Positions 16,323 through 25,594 are shown, counted from the first letter of the stretch. The stretch is DNA of 64,000 nucleotides from Natronosalvus hydrolyticus (GCA_025517525.1 JAOPJZ010000006.1:124001-188000); one strand, 5' to 3'. The notes: a model not told the origin generated them from the letters alone. Program-made: numbers and translations.

Positions 16323-16751
16323 ATGAGTACCCGCCCCACCGAAGACCGTATCCTCGAGGTGCTCGAGGACGACGCCCAGGCATCGTACGCCGAAATCGCT
16401 GCCCGGGCCGACGTTTCGAAGCCGACGGTACGAAAATATATCAATCAACTCGAAGAGGACGGAGTCATCGTTGGCTACTCCGCTGACATCGACCCGAAAA
16501 AGCTCTCCAGTCAGACCATCGCCCTGGTCGGCATCGAAGTTGCCAGCGAACGCTACGTCGAAGCCACCCGCGCCCTGAAAGCCCTCGAAGAAGTCGAGGC
16601 ACTCTATAGTTCGAGCGGCGATCACATGCTGATGGCCGAAGTGCGAGCAGCGGATGGCGACGAATTGGGCGATATTATTGCGACCCACATTCTCGATATC
16701 GAGGGCGTTACTGCGGCTCACCCCTCGTTCTTGCAGGAGCGACTCAAGTAA
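16323..16751 (+). CDS. Lrp/AsnC family transcriptional regulator
   Basis: A 142-residue regulator. Residues 1-60 form the AsnC-type HTH (EDRILEVLEDDAQASYAEIA then SKPTVRKYINQLEEDGVIVG). Residues 65-142 form the RAM effector domain (QTIALVGIEVASERYVEATRA and YSSSGDHMLMAEVRAADG). Such proteins usually form octamers and sense amino acids. An AT-rich box (aaaagatattttt near 16288) about 25-35 bases upstream and a purine-rich gaggaaaag support the ATG at 16323. Regulated genes are not evident from the sequence. Confidence 0.92.
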   Translation: MSTRPTEDRILEVLEDDAQASYAEIAARADVSKPTVRKYINQLEEDGVIVGYSADIDPKKLSSQTIALVGIEVASERYVEATRALKALEEVEALYSSSGDHMLMAEVRAADGDELGDIIATHILDIEGVTAAHPSFLQERLK

Positions 16752-16826
16752 TTCTATCACCCGTCGTAGAGTCGTCCCACCACTCGTAGGTTTCATCGTT
16801 TTTACCCTCGAGCCCGTACCCTCCGT

Positions 16827-17342
16827 ATGGCCACCTACGAGCGTGAGACGCGAATCGACGCACCCCTCGACGACGTCTGGCAGTTTCACTCGACATCGAC
16901 CGGACTCGAACGGCTGACTCCTGATTGGATGGGATTGCGCGTCGAGTCCGTCATGGGGCCGGACGGCGACTCGGATCCGGAGGTACTCGAGGCTGGGTCG
17001 GAGCTCTCGTTATCGATCCGCCCGTTCGGTGTCGGCCCACGCCAGTACTGGACGTCGGTGATCACCGAGCGAGTCGAGAACCCCGGCCGAGCATACTTCG
17101 TCGACGAGATGATTCACGGACCGTTCAAAACGTGGGTCCACACCCACTCGTTTTTCGCCGACGGCTCGGAGACAGTCCTCAGAGATCACGTCGAGTACGA
17201 ACTCCCAGTGGGTGGATTCACTGATCCCCTCAGCCCGTTTTCGGAACTCGGTTTCGAGGGCATGTTTCGCGACCGCCACGCCCGAACGCGTGAGGCACTC
17301 GAGTCGACCTCCTCACTCGAGCCACCGGCTGCTCGAGAGTGA
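16827..17342 (+). CDS. SRPBCC (START/Bet v1-like) family protein
   Basis: A 171-residue soluble protein of the ligand-binding SRPBCC fold. The opening ATYERETRIDAPLDDVWQFH is the canonical first strand and helix. The central GSELSLSIRPFGVGPRQYWTS strands and a closing amphipathic helix (GMFRDRHARTREALE) complete the fold. Homologues are often annotated as cyclase/dehydrase or CoxG-like; the ligand is unknown. The stop abuts a possible GTG start of the following transporter gene, suggesting cotranscription. Confidence 0.85.
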   Translation: MATYERETRIDAPLDDVWQFHSTSTGLERLTPDWMGLRVESVMGPDGDSDPEVLEAGSELSLSIRPFGVGPRQYWTSVITERVENPGRAYFVDEMIHGPFKTWVHTHSFFADGSETVLRDHVEYELPVGGFTDPLSPFSELGFEGMFRDRHARTREALESTSSLEPPAARE

Positions 17343-18305
17343 GTGGCTCCCAACGGATTCGATACTGCTTTCATCCCGGTCACGTATGTGAGCGACGTGT
17401 TCCGTCAGGCCGACCTCGAGGTTACCCCAACCATCGCGCTCGCATTTGCCGTCTTTGCAGCGAGCACCAGCGCGATTCTGGTCCGCTGGAGCGCTGCCCC
17501 GAGTTCGGTCGCGGCGCTGTATCGCGTGCTATTTACCACGTTGCTCGTCGCGCCGGTCGCGTTCGTCCGCTACCGCCACGAGTTCGCCAGGCTTTCGGCC
17601 CGTGACCTCGGGCTGGCGGCCGTCGCCGGTATCGCCCTCGCGATTCACTTCGCGGCGTGGTTCGAGAGTCTGAACTACACGAGCGTCGCCGCGAGCGTAA
17701 CGCTCGTTCAAACCCAACCGCTGTTCGTCGCTATCGGCGCGTGGCTCGTGCTCGACGAACGAATCGGCCGAACGACGGTTGCCGGCCTGTTCGTCGCGTT
17801 TGCCGGCGCAACCGCAATGTCGTTCGGTGGCGCGGGTGATGCCCCCGTCGCTGACGCAACGTGGTACGGAAACGCACTCGCCGTCCTCGGGGCGGTTACG
17901 GTCGCAGGATACGTGCTCGCGGGCCGGTCGATCCGCCAGCGCGTCTCACTGTTCCCGTACGTTACCGTCGTCTACACGGCCTGTACCATCACGCTGCTCG
18001 CACTCGTTGGCGTTCAGGGTCACGAGTATCTGGCCTACCCGCCACGTGAGTGGCTGCTCTTTCTGGCGATGGCGGTCGGCCCCGGGGTGTTCGGTCACAC
18101 CGTCGTCAACTGGACGCTCAAGTACCTCGAGTCAGTCGTCGTGAGTGTCGCCTGGCTGGGCGAACCCGTCGGCTCGACCGTCCTCGCGTTCGTCCTGTTG
18201 ACCGAGGTGCCGGACCTGATAACGGTCGCTGGCGGCATCGTCGTCCTCGCTGGAATCTACTGGACGACGATCAAACGGGCGAATCATCCAGAAGGCCTCG
18301 AGTGA
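17343..18305 (+). CDS. EamA-domain (DMT superfamily) transporter
   Basis: A 320-residue, roughly ten-helix membrane protein made of two tandem EamA repeats, the drug/metabolite exporter architecture. Typical features are the first-repeat end ASVTLVQTQPLFVAIGAWLV followed by LDERIGRTTVAGLFVAFAGA, and the second-repeat counterpart SVAWLGEPVGSTVLAFVLLT. The substrate cannot be inferred. The GTG at 17343 directly adjoins the SRPBCC stop; a second in-frame GTG at 17388 would remove 15 residues and keep the first helix, so the true start is uncertain. Confidence 0.88.
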   Translation: MAPNGFDTAFIPVTYVSDVFRQADLEVTPTIALAFAVFAASTSAILVRWSAAPSSVAALYRVLFTTLLVAPVAFVRYRHEFARLSARDLGLAAVAGIALAIHFAAWFESLNYTSVAASVTLVQTQPLFVAIGAWLVLDERIGRTTVAGLFVAFAGATAMSFGGAGDAPVADATWYGNALAVLGAVTVAGYVLAGRSIRQRVSLFPYVTVVYTACTITLLALVGVQGHEYLAYPPREWLLFLAMAVGPGVFGHTVVNWTLKYLESVVVSVAWLGEPVGSTVLAFVLLTEVPDLITVAGGIVVLAGIYWTTIKRANHPEGLE

Positions 18306-18473
18306 CATCGTATTGTGATTCTTAAGACTGGAGACACTCGAGAGAGCCACCTTTCCCTCGAGATACAGATGGCAACATGTCCGTAACGAAATTAGTCATC
18401 TAAAAAGTATTACCGGAAGAGAAGGTCCGAAAAAGACAGATTTAACAGGGAACTCTCGGTAGTATTGCCAAGA

Positions 18474-18752
18474 ATGGGTACGGGGGAAGATCCACTCAGT
18501 TCGGCATTTCACACTGACCCCAGTCTCGTGATCGTCGAGCATATTGCACAGAAAGAGGGTGTCGACGCTGCCGATCTCTGTCCACCGGAGTATCCACCGT
18601 TGCATACGGCGGTCGATCCACAGGCACTGGATACACTGCTCGCAGGCGACGGCGACAAACTACTGCGCGAGCAACCAATTACCGTTCGATTTCAGTACTG
18701 TGGCTACGAGATCACGGTCTCGAGTGATGGCGAACTCGTTATCGAATCTTAG
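18474..18752 (+). CDS. HalOD1 output-domain protein
   Basis: A 92-residue stand-alone HalOD1 domain, a haloarchaeal output module often fused to receiver or PAS domains. The segments SLVIVEHIAQKEGVDAADLC, PPLHTAVDPQALDTLL, VRFQYCGYEITVSSDGEL match the family pattern of a helix, a Leu/Tyr-rich middle and a final beta hairpin. It is probably a partner in signalling; the cognate sensor is not in the window. The ATG at 18474 is preferred over a TTG at 18465. Confidence 0.82.
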   Translation: MGTGEDPLSSAFHTDPSLVIVEHIAQKEGVDAADLCPPEYPPLHTAVDPQALDTLLAGDGDKLLREQPITVRFQYCGYEITVSSDGELVIES

Positions 18753-18772
18753 TACTCCGTCAAGCGTCGACC

Positions 18773-18812
18773 GATGAGTGAAACCGGTTACAGGCGTCCG
18801 GTTTCACTCATC
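18773..18812. terminator. Perfect 15-bp inverted repeat (probable bidirectional terminator or element)
   Basis: Arms gatgagtgaaaccgg (18773-18787) and ccggtttcactcatc (18798-18812) pair perfectly around a 10-base loop, 20 bases after the HalOD1 stop. There is no T-run directly after it, so a simple intrinsic terminator is not certain; it could also be a small mobile palindrome. Confidence 0.6.
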
Positions 18813-18881
18813 CGTTCAGGGTTGGGAAGCCACTTAGTAACACGGAAAGACTCTTTTTTGAGTGGCTTTTTTATCCGGTAG

Positions 18882-19601
18882 ATGGAGAGCCACTACGAAA
18901 CGCTTGGCCTCTCACCAGATGCCTCCCGGGATGAGATCAGGCGTGCCTATCGGGTGCTGTTAAAACGACACCATCCCGATCAAGGTGGCTCTCGAGCGCG
19001 ATTTTTGCGCATCAAACGGGCCTACGAAGCGCTAACCGGTGAACAGGCACCGGAAGCCGACGGCGGTGCCGTTCCACAGAGCGCAACTGCACAGACGTAC
19101 GACCCATCGGCTCGCATCGACGGCGTTGGTCCGGAACTCACCGTTCGCGGCGACCTCCTGTCGCTCTCTCTGGTCGGTCTCGTTCAGGACGTTCCCCTTG
19201 CGGACCTGCTCGATGGACGGGCACGAATCGGAACCCACAGGCCGGTCGCCTTCTTTACCGTGCACAATACCGCGCCCCGGGCGGTCCAGTGGCGTGGCCG
19301 GGCAGCGACGAGTTTCGTTGGTACGGACGGCTTCCTCTATCAGGGCTCGAACATTCTGCGACCACACGCCCACAAACTGGCACCGACCTGGTCCGGGACC
19401 GACCTCGAGTTACGCCCCGACCGGGCAGTTAATACGCTCGTGGTTGCCCAGGAACTTCCGGACGACGTCGAGGTTGCAAAGGTGATTTACGCCCAGTCCA
19501 GCACTGACGACGCCGGAAACACACAGACTGAGCGGTATCTCTTCGATGTTCGTCCCCGCGCTCGCGAGGCGCTCGACGAGTTACCAGCTGATTTTGACTA
19601 A
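18882..19601 (+). CDS. J-domain (DnaJ-like) protein
   Basis: A 239-residue protein. Residues 1-60 are a J domain with ESHYETLGLSPDASRDEIRR, the diagnostic HPD in LKRHHPDQGG, and the FLRIKRAYEALTG helix, so it can be expected to stimulate an Hsp70 ATPase. The rest lacks the Gly/Phe region, zinc fingers and substrate domain of DnaJ. It carries instead a beta-rich haloarchaeal domain (LTVRGDLLSLSLVGLV and PVAFFTVHNTAPRAVQW). It is therefore a specialised type III J protein, not the housekeeping DnaJ. A T-rich box (tttttt at about 18865) lies near the usual promoter distance. Confidence 0.85.
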   Translation: MESHYETLGLSPDASRDEIRRAYRVLLKRHHPDQGGSRARFLRIKRAYEALTGEQAPEADGGAVPQSATAQTYDPSARIDGVGPELTVRGDLLSLSLVGLVQDVPLADLLDGRARIGTHRPVAFFTVHNTAPRAVQWRGRAATSFVGTDGFLYQGSNILRPHAHKLAPTWSGTDLELRPDRAVNTLVVAQELPDDVEVAKVIYAQSSTDDAGNTQTERYLFDVRPRAREALDELPADFD

Positions 19602-19669
19602 CTCGAGGCAAGAGCAGTTGGAGACGCCTCGAGCGTGCCACCGGCCAGCAGCGATAGCCGCGTCTCACA

Positions 19670-21073
19670 TCAGTCCTTCGGGTACGATGGCGCGCTCGAG
19701 CGCAACTGCTCGAGTACCTCCGGACGGCCGCGACACTCGAGGACCACCGTCGAGTCGCGATAGGTCACGTCCTCGACTGACGTCCGGTCGTACGCCTGGG
19801 AAATAAGTGACATCGCGTCGTCGCCCAGTGGCATCTCGAGTGCGATGGATTCAGTGGGTAATCGGCTCGCGACGGCACGTCGAAGGGCATTCATATTCCT
19901 GCCCGTCCGGACGCTGAGCGCAATCGGCTCATCGAGCAACCGACGCACGAGCGCGATTCGTTCCCGTTGCTCGCTACCGTTGATGGCATCGACCTTGTTT
20001 AGCGCCGGCACGAGGCGGTCACGGTCGACGCCCTGTTCGTCGAGCACCTCGAGAGAGACCGCGACTCGCCGTTCAATTGCCTCGAGGGGATCACTGCCGT
20101 CGATCAGCAGGATGACGACATCGGCACTGGCCGCTTCCGATAGCGTCGAGCTGAACGAAGCGATGACGTCGTGTGGAAGCTCGTCGACGTAGCCGACCGT
20201 ATCCGTGAGCAAGATCGGTCGACCGTCGATGGTCGCCCGCCGAGTCGTCGTCTCGAGGGTTTCGAACAACCCGTCGGCAACGGTCGCCGTCCCGTCTTTG
20301 TTCGAGCGGTCGTTCGGTGTCGAGCCACTCTCGGCCGCGTCCTCGAGCGTCAGGTCGTCCGCCAGTCGGTGCAACAGCGTCGACTTGCCGGCGTTCGTAT
20401 AGCCAGCAATAGTCACGAGGTCGAAGCCCTGCTCGCGACGGCGCTCGCGGAACCGTTCGCCGGGGTCCGGTAACTCCTTCAGTTGGCGCTCGAGGTGGTC
20501 GATTCGGTCCCGGACATCGTAGACCCGCGTCCCGCTCTCGGTGAACCGGTTGAGGCGACCCGCATCCGTGGCGGCAACGAGTCTGGGCAACTCGTAGGTG
20601 AGCCGGGCGAATTCGACTTGCAGGCTCGCCCGACGAGTGCTCGCGCCCGTCTCGAAGATTTCGAGGACGAGCCGATACCGATCGAGCAGGCGAACGTCTT
20701 CGGGTAGGACATCCCAGATACCGTGGTGTTGCCCAGGCGTGAGGCGGTCGTCGACGATGACCGCCGAGACATCCAGTTCGGCTACCGTCTCAGCGAGGGT
20801 CTCGAGCGCCCCCCGCCCGAGATACGTCCCCGAGTCCGGATGACCGCGCTGGGTCTTCGTCGTGACGATTCGGTAGCCCGTGGCCGCCGCCAATTGCTCG
20901 CACTCCTCGGTGGTCACCGGCGGGTCGGAGTCTCGAGCGACGACGAGAGCGTCGGCTCGAGCCTCTTTGGGCCGGCCCTCTCCGGTTCGAGAACGCTGTG
21001 TTCGATGCTGCTGGAAATCGTTCGTTTGACTTCCCGATGCTGGTCGGGATGTATCATCATCCGATGGTGACAT
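19670..21073 (-). CDS. hflX: GTPase HflX
   Basis: A 467-residue ribosome-associated GTPase. The N-terminal HflX domain includes the glycine-rich HPDSGTYLGRGALETLAE and DRLTPGQHHGIWDVL. A helical linker follows, then the G domain: G1 GYTNAGKST, G3 LTDTVGYVDELP and G4 NKVD. The acidic insert between G1 and G3 (AAESGSTPNDRSNKDG) is a halophile feature. HflX proteins split stalled or hibernating 70S-type ribosomes under stress. An N-terminal extension of about 40 disordered residues precedes the core, so a later start is possible. Confidence 0.95.
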   Translation of the reverse strand: MSPSDDDTSRPASGSQTNDFQQHRTQRSRTGEGRPKEARADALVVARDSDPPVTTEECEQLAAATGYRIVTTKTQRGHPDSGTYLGRGALETLAETVAELDVSAVIVDDRLTPGQHHGIWDVLPEDVRLLDRYRLVLEIFETGASTRRASLQVEFARLTYELPRLVAATDAGRLNRFTESGTRVYDVRDRIDHLERQLKELPDPGERFRERRREQGFDLVTIAGYTNAGKSTLLHRLADDLTLEDAAESGSTPNDRSNKDGTATVADGLFETLETTTRRATIDGRPILLTDTVGYVDELPHDVIASFSSTLSEAASADVVILLIDGSDPLEAIERRVAVSLEVLDEQGVDRDRLVPALNKVDAINGSEQRERIALVRRLLDEPIALSVRTGRNMNALRRAVASRLPTESIALEMPLGDDAMSLISQAYDRTSVEDVTYRDSTVVLECRGRPEVLEQLRSSAPSYPKD

Positions 21074-21478
21074 TGAGATATGCTGGTCGTGACTGCAGGG
21101 CAGTATTCGACGACATCAACGTCGGGGCTGTGACGGGGAAACCGCCGTGATCGCGTCACCCCTGATGTCATCGCTCGAGACATCCGTCAGTCGCGTTCAC
21201 CGGGGCGACCCCGAACACCCTCGAGGCATCATCGGCCGGCCCGTGTGACAACACGTGCTGGTTGGCAACAGCCGGTGAACCCGCGTCAACAGGAAGAACT
21301 GGTCTCCATCGGTCTCGAGCAAGGCTTCAACCCCTGTCACAAAAGCGTTTGTGAGGGTGTGTGAGAAGTTACCACTCGTGAAAAGAAATCGACGTCACAC
21401 TCGAGGGGGCCACACGACCGCCATTGATAGAGAGCACTACAGGTCGGAAACGATAACCGAAAAAGGGCGCCGCGAAGG
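21074..21478. other. 405-base region with no recognised gene
   Basis: Between the hflX start and the DUF3194 stop no ORF has coding-like composition. A small perfect hairpin (cacaaa/tttgtg, 21338-21353) lies in the middle. The right part, up to 21478, is downstream of the prefoldin operon and probably holds its terminator. Confidence 0.5.
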
Positions 21479-21751
21479 TTACTCGTCGAACAGTTCGTCG
21501 ACTGCCGAGCGAGCAGCGAGTGCAGCTTCGTCGGCAACCTGATCGGCCGACCGACCGTCTCCAGCCCCGTCAGGCGCGTTGAGGTAGACGTCGACCTCGA
21601 GAACGCCGTCTTCGAAGACCACGGTCACGTCGTAGTCGCGTATCGCTGACTGTTTGTACGCCGAGAAGATCTCGTCCTCGGCCGCATCGGAGCCCGTCTG
21701 GACGACCGTCTCATCCGACGGTTCCGACGCGTTCGAATCCGCGTGGGACAT
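21479..21751 (-). CDS. DUF3194 family protein
   Basis: A 90-residue acidic protein. The conserved part is DYDVTVVFEDGVLEVDVYLN followed by a helix (QVADEAALAARSAVDELFDE). DUF3194 proteins typically sit right after prefoldin beta in euryarchaea, as here: the ATG at 21751 lies seven bases beyond the pfdB stop. A GTG at 21757 is a second possible start. Biochemical function is unknown; the conserved neighbourhood suggests a link to protein folding or ribosome assembly. Confidence 0.82.
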   Translation of the reverse strand: MSHADSNASEPSDETVVQTGSDAAEDEIFSAYKQSAIRDYDVTVVFEDGVLEVDVYLNAPDGAGDGRSADQVADEAALAARSAVDELFDE

Positions 21752-21757
21752 CGGCAC

Positions 21758-22153
21758 TTATGCGCCGCCTGCGCCCGGGCCGCCTGGGCCGGCCGGACCG
21801 CCGCCCATGCCGCCACCGAGGAGGTTCTGGAGTTCCTCCTGGAGGCTCTCGAACTGGGTCTGGACGCGCTCTTCCTGTTTCTCTAGCGTCTCGAGGCGAA
21901 TCTCGAGCGTGCTGACTTTGTCCTCGAGCTGGTCCTGAGCGTCGTCGTACTCGGTCTGGACGAACAGTTCGCCGACCTGACGGTACATCGTCGTGTCGTC
22001 GTCGACGTCCTCGAGTTCCTCGAGCGCGGCCTGGGCGTCGTCGAGCGACGATTCGGCTTCCTGTTTCTGGACGGCAACAGTCTGTGCGGTCTCTTGCAGG
22101 TCCTGAAGCTGTTCGATTTTCTCCTGTGCCTCTGGCGGCAGGTTTCCTTGCAT
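21758..22153 (-). CDS. pfdB: Prefoldin subunit beta
   Basis: A 131-residue cytosolic co-chaperone subunit that, with the alpha subunit, captures unfolded proteins for the thermosome. The two long coiled-coil helices are evident ([20 protein letters not shown] at the start and a Glu/Gln/Leu heptad region at residues 75-110), joined by the short beta hairpin segment [13 protein letters not shown]. The C-terminus is a Gly-rich tail ([19 protein letters not shown]), common in archaeal prefoldin beta. The ATG at 22153 begins the conserved [10 protein letters not shown]; longer in-frame starts read into repeat-containing DNA and are rejected. Confidence 0.93.
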   Translation of the reverse strand: MQGNLPPEAQEKIEQLQDLQETAQTVAVQKQEAESSLDDAQAALEELEDVDDDTTMYRQVGELFVQTEYDDAQDQLEDKVSTLEIRLETLEKQEERVQTQFESLQEELQNLLGGGMGGGPAGPGGPGAGGA

Positions 22154-22389
22154 ATCTCGACGGTCGCTTTCCGCACTGATAAAGCCAAGCTTTGTCCCGC
22201 GCCGTGTGAACCGTTCAGATTCAGGCACTGACCGAGAGGAACTGTTGTAACAATTCACCGCTGAGCGCTCGCTACAGGGTTTGCGCTCGGCGGTGCGCAA
22301 CTATGATAGTCCCTCGAGACGTTCGTCACGCCTGAGTGTGTGAACCTCACCAATGGATTTGGCTGACCCAACTCCGTGGCGGAGTACTG

Positions 22390-22470
22390 ATACGGTCTAC
22401 TGTAACTTGTTACCGATGATTGCCCATATCGGGTCGGCAATCACCGGTAAGAGACGACAGTAAACCGTAT
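22390..22470. repeat. Palindromic MITE-like element, family 2, copy 1
   Basis: An 81-bp element with terminal inverted repeats atacggtctactgt (22390-22403) and acagtaaaccgtat (22457-22470), which pair with one mismatch. The interior (gccgacccgatatgggca read on the minus strand) matches the copy at 44339 read in reverse. It lies in the 379-base gap between pcc1 and pfdB, which are normally tightly packed in this operon. Confidence 0.85.
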
Positions 22471-22532
22471 GAGGCATTCACTGGAACGGTGGTGACGACT
22501 GCCCTGAGGCGATACCGACAGAGTTTCTCGCC

Positions 22533-22802
22533 CTATCCGTCCGGCGCAAATGCGCGCGCACCGGTTCTGGCAGCTTGCTCTGCCACGTCGACCAGCGTCA
22601 TCCAGGTGTTGAGCGCCGCCCGCAATGCTGTCAAGTCCTTTGCTACAATCTTGAAAGTAATAGTCCGCTCCGACCGCTCGAGCGTCGTCTGCGAACGCTC
22701 GTCGTCGATTTCGCCGATTTCTTGGGCAACAGCGTTCTCGACAGCCCGTGCTCGAGTAGGCGTCTCGTAGGTGTACTCGAGGGTTGCGTCGTGGGGAAAC
22801 AC
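22533..22802 (-). CDS. pcc1: KEOPS complex subunit Pcc1
   Basis: An 89-residue protein. Pcc1 dimerises and anchors Kae1 in the KEOPS complex, which makes the universal t6A modification at tRNA position 37. The pattern TLEYTYETPTRARAVENAVA then the strand RTITFKIVAKDLTALRAALN and the closing helix TWMTLVDVAEQAAR is characteristic. It lies 51 bases downstream of rpoP in the conserved order rpl37ae-rpoP-pcc1. Confidence 0.9.
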   Translation of the reverse strand: MFPHDATLEYTYETPTRARAVENAVAQEIGEIDDERSQTTLERSERTITFKIVAKDLTALRAALNTWMTLVDVAEQAARTGARAFAPDG

Positions 22803-22853
22803 GAGTAAAAATGAATACGTGCAGCCGACAGCGGCTGAGCCGTCCCGGCTGCG

Positions 22854-22988
22854 TTACTCGACGGGGACCGTTTTCACGTCCCGGCTGCGTTCTTTCAGGA
22901 GTACACGGTGTCCACAGTAGGGACAGCGGACGCCCCCGTACTCGTCGAGCTGTACGTCACGTTTGCAGCGGGAACATTTGTAGCTCAT
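22854..22988 (-). CDS. rpoP: DNA-directed RNA polymerase subunit P (Rpo12)
   Basis: A complete 44-residue zinc-ribbon subunit of archaeal RNA polymerase. The zinc ligands are CSRC near residue 5 and CPYC near residue 22, followed by the basic [18 protein letters not shown] tail. Length and motifs are exactly as in the family. It lies between rpl37ae and pcc1 and is certainly cotranscribed with them. Confidence 0.95.
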   Translation of the reverse strand: MSYKCSRCKRDVQLDEYGGVRCPYCGHRVLLKERSRDVKTVPVE

Positions 22989-23014
22989 CTGTTGTGTGTA
23001 TCGTAGTGAACGGG

Positions 23015-23287
23015 TTATTCGGGCTGGTCCTCGCCAAGCGCGGCGCGGATCGAACGGCGAACGGTCTGGCCGGCAGGCGTTTCCGGTCGGTAGGCACCGC
23101 CGGTGAAGACCTCGCCGGTTTCCTCGTTCTTCCAGATGCCCGTTCCGATACGGGTGACGTCGTCGCCGTCGACTTTCGACGATCGCATGTCGTGTTCGAT
23201 CTCCGTTACTCGGCGACGGGCGACACGCCCGTATCGCGCTCCGAAACGGCCGGCACTGCCGACCCGTCCTCGCTGTTTCTCGGCCAT
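23015..23287 (-). CDS. rpl37ae: Large-subunit ribosomal protein L37Ae, zinc finger lost
   Basis: A 90-residue ribosomal protein with the conserved [21 protein letters not shown]-terminus and the C-terminal [26 protein letters not shown] motifs. L37Ae normally carries a four-Cys zinc finger in the middle; here there is no cysteine anywhere, and the knuckles are replaced by acidic residues ([10 protein letters not shown] and KNEETGEVF). The ATG at 23287 is preferred over 23299. The operon position next to rpoP shows that this is the real L37Ae gene, not a decayed copy. Confidence 0.93.
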   Translation of the reverse strand: MAEKQRGRVGSAGRFGARYGRVARRRVTEIEHDMRSSKVDGDDVTRIGTGIWKNEETGEVFTGGAYRPETPAGQTVRRSIRAALGEDQPE

Positions 23288-23370
23288 AGTATCGATCACT
23301 ATTAGCGGCGGTTTGATAAAGGTGTTGAGTTGGGGCCGGTCCTCCTCGCGATATCACCACCGTCAGACTA

Positions 23371-24087
23371 TCACCGCAACCCTGCCTCCTCGAGCGCCTC
23401 GTTGAGGTCGGCTCGAACGACTTCGCCCAACTCACGTTCGCGCGCGGTCGTCACGACGTGATTTTCCTGCACGCTCGAACCGTTTCGAATCAGCATCCGG
23501 ACATTCCCGCCCTCGTCTGCTCGCGTCACCTTCGCCCGGAGCCCAGACTGGGAGCCGGTGCCGCCGGCGTCGATCGGGCCGGGGATAACTTTCTTGACGT
23601 GGGGATGACCCGCGACGGTCTGAATCGCCTGCATTCCACTCCGGCCGCCAATCAGCGTGGTATGGCTCCCACCGATCTTTTCGGCCGGTGGGACATCGAC
23701 GACGTCGAGTGCACGGTCGCCACGACGCTCGAGAACGGCTTCGACCGGCGACTCGTCTTCGATTCGATAGAACGTATAGTGGGTGTCCTCGCGAACCGCC
23801 TGAATAACGGCCCGGTTTCCGGTGGCGTACACCTCTTCGGGTCGCTTGCGACGTAACTCATCGCCCAACAGCCCGGCAAAATTCCTGAGTTCGACGATCT
23901 CGAGGTCGCCCTCCTCGGGCGCGGTCGTCACCGTTGTCTCCCCGATGACGGTCTCGTCGTTGATCATCGTCAGCGTCGCCCGGTCGCGGGCCGCCTCGAG
24001 GACGACCGTCTCGGTGTTTCCGTCCCGGCAGATGAGACAGAAGTCTCCGGGTTTCTCGAGGGGTGAGCCACACTGACGACACTCCAT
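23371..24087 (-). CDS. DUF2103 family protein with N-terminal zinc ribbon
   Basis: A 238-residue protein. It opens with [20 protein letters not shown], two CxxC pairs of a zinc ribbon. The C-terminal part ([55 protein letters not shown]) is what I know as DUF2103, a predicted metal-binding family. The location directly upstream of rpl37ae suggests a role in RNA or translation, but this is inference. The ATG at 24087 is chosen; a GTG at 24102 would add five residues ahead of the ribbon. Confidence 0.82.
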   Translation of the reverse strand: MECRQCGSPLEKPGDFCLICRDGNTETVVLEAARDRATLTMINDETVIGETTVTTAPEEGDLEIVELRNFAGLLGDELRRKRPEEVYATGNRAVIQAVREDTHYTFYRIEDESPVEAVLERRGDRALDVVDVPPAEKIGGSHTTLIGGRSGMQAIQTVAGHPHVKKVIPGPIDAGGTGSQSGLRAKVTRADEGGNVRMLIRNGSSVQENHVVTTARERELGEVVRADLNEALEEAGLR

Positions 24088-24152
24088 AGCCGTCGTTGAC
24101 ACCGAACGGGTAAAACGCCGGTGTTTCCGGCCGCGTGAGACCGTGGAGCCAC

Positions 24153-25538
24153 TTAGCCCAGGGCGACAGGGTCAGACTGCAGGTACTCGCGCATCACGAC
24201 GGTCGCGTACGACCCCTTCGGCAGCGCAAACCGCATCGTAATCGGCTCGGTCTCGAGTTCGAGGTTCGTGCGGAGCAAGAGTGCCCGGCGCGTGCCCGTC
24301 GAGTCGAACTCGCCCGGCAGGTCGAAGTCGGCTCTTTCGAGTCCCAGATCGGCGAGGACCTCGCGCTCGAGGTTACCCGGTTCTCCCTCGGCCAGCGTCG
24401 TTTCGGTGCCGACGAGCGGTGCGGTAACGAACGCTCGCCCACGCTCGCAGTGTCTGGTGACCGAACGGACCCGTCGTTCGTCGACGCGCTGGAGGCGATC
24501 CGTGTCGGGGACGTCGAGACCGCCCAGATCGGTCTCGACCGCATCCGATGCCTCCCGGTCGGCAAAACACACGACATCACCGGCGACGGGTTTGTCGAAA
24601 GGAAGCCCGGCCTCGAGTCGTCGGCTCAGAATGCGATTGAACACGTACGACTGGGCGGCGTGGACGAACAACCGCTGGAGATTCGAGGGGGTTCGCTCGA
24701 GGGCGGCCCGGTAATCGTCGGCACTCGGTTCCCCGTCGCAGTCGGCCAGTTCGTGTAGCATCGAGCGTTCGTACTGGAGCCGGTTGGGGAATCGCTCGAG
24801 GGCCGCTTTCCAGTCACGGGTCTCTTCGACGAACGACCGCGCTTCCTGCGTATCCTCCGGTTCGGCCTCATTCGGACGGCCGACGTAGGCCATCACGGCT
24901 TCGTCCCAGTTGCCGCGCACGATCTCGAGGCCGACTTCGTGCGTGATCGGGCGTTTGCTCCCGAATCGTTGTTGGCCGAAGTAGTTTGGAACGGCGATCG
25001 TTCTTCCATCTCCCCCCTGCTCGGTGGCCGTCTCACTCCCGGCAAATGAAGCGAGATCGTCGGTGATTCGCTCGACACGCTCGGCCGCCCCTTCGTCATA
25101 CTCGCTCACGATCAGTTCGAACTCGTTGCCGAGCAAGTCACCGAAATGGAGGCTGCGACCCGCTCGGCCGACGAGTTCGATGTCGGCCCGGTTGAGTTCA
25201 GGAAGCTCGTTCGATTCCGTGATGTAGACCGAAAACAGCTGGGTCGTAATCGCCCGCTTGTCTTTCGTCCCAGCCCAGGCAATCCGTTCACGTGAAATGC
25301 CGAGTCGGTTCGACAGTTCGCGGGCAAAGTCGTTCGTGTCCCAGCCCCGCAACGTGGCTCGAAAGACGAGATGTGGGTAGGCGTCGGTCGAGGCGTCGAC
25401 CGGTTGGGTGTCGAATCGCTCGAGTTCCCGTACGCGAAAGTGGTCGTTTTGCCCACGGAGGCGGCCACCGATGCCGTCGGTGTCCGTGACGTAGTATTCG
25501 ATGCCGACGGCCTGCTCTGTTGGATGGGCGGGGCGCAT
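24153..25538 (-). CDS. truD: tRNA pseudouridine(13) synthase TruD
   Basis: A 461-residue enzyme isomerising uridine 13 of tRNA. The motif [10 protein letters not shown] (residues about 89-98) includes the catalytic Asp. [10 protein letters not shown], the family RNA-binding signature, lies near residue 183, and [12 protein letters not shown] near residue 290 is also conserved. The length is within the archaeal/eukaryal TruD/Pus7 range. It is followed on the same strand neighbourhood by pth2, an association frequent in archaea. The ATG at 25538 precedes the conserved [13 protein letters not shown]. Confidence 0.95.
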   Translation of the reverse strand: MRPAHPTEQAVGIEYYVTDTDGIGGRLRGQNDHFRVRELERFDTQPVDASTDAYPHLVFRATLRGWDTNDFARELSNRLGISRERIAWAGTKDKRAITTQLFSVYITESNELPELNRADIELVGRAGRSLHFGDLLGNEFELIVSEYDEGAAERVERITDDLASFAGSETATEQGGDGRTIAVPNYFGQQRFGSKRPITHEVGLEIVRGNWDEAVMAYVGRPNEAEPEDTQEARSFVEETRDWKAALERFPNRLQYERSMLHELADCDGEPSADDYRAALERTPSNLQRLFVHAAQSYVFNRILSRRLEAGLPFDKPVAGDVVCFADREASDAVETDLGGLDVPDTDRLQRVDERRVRSVTRHCERGRAFVTAPLVGTETTLAEGEPGNLEREVLADLGLERADFDLPGEFDSTGTRRALLLRTNLELETEPITMRFALPKGSYATVVMREYLQSDPVALG

Positions 25539-25594
25539 TCGTTACTGCTCGAGTCCGTGGCCACGCCCAAAGGTACCACGGTTTCGGTCGCGGT

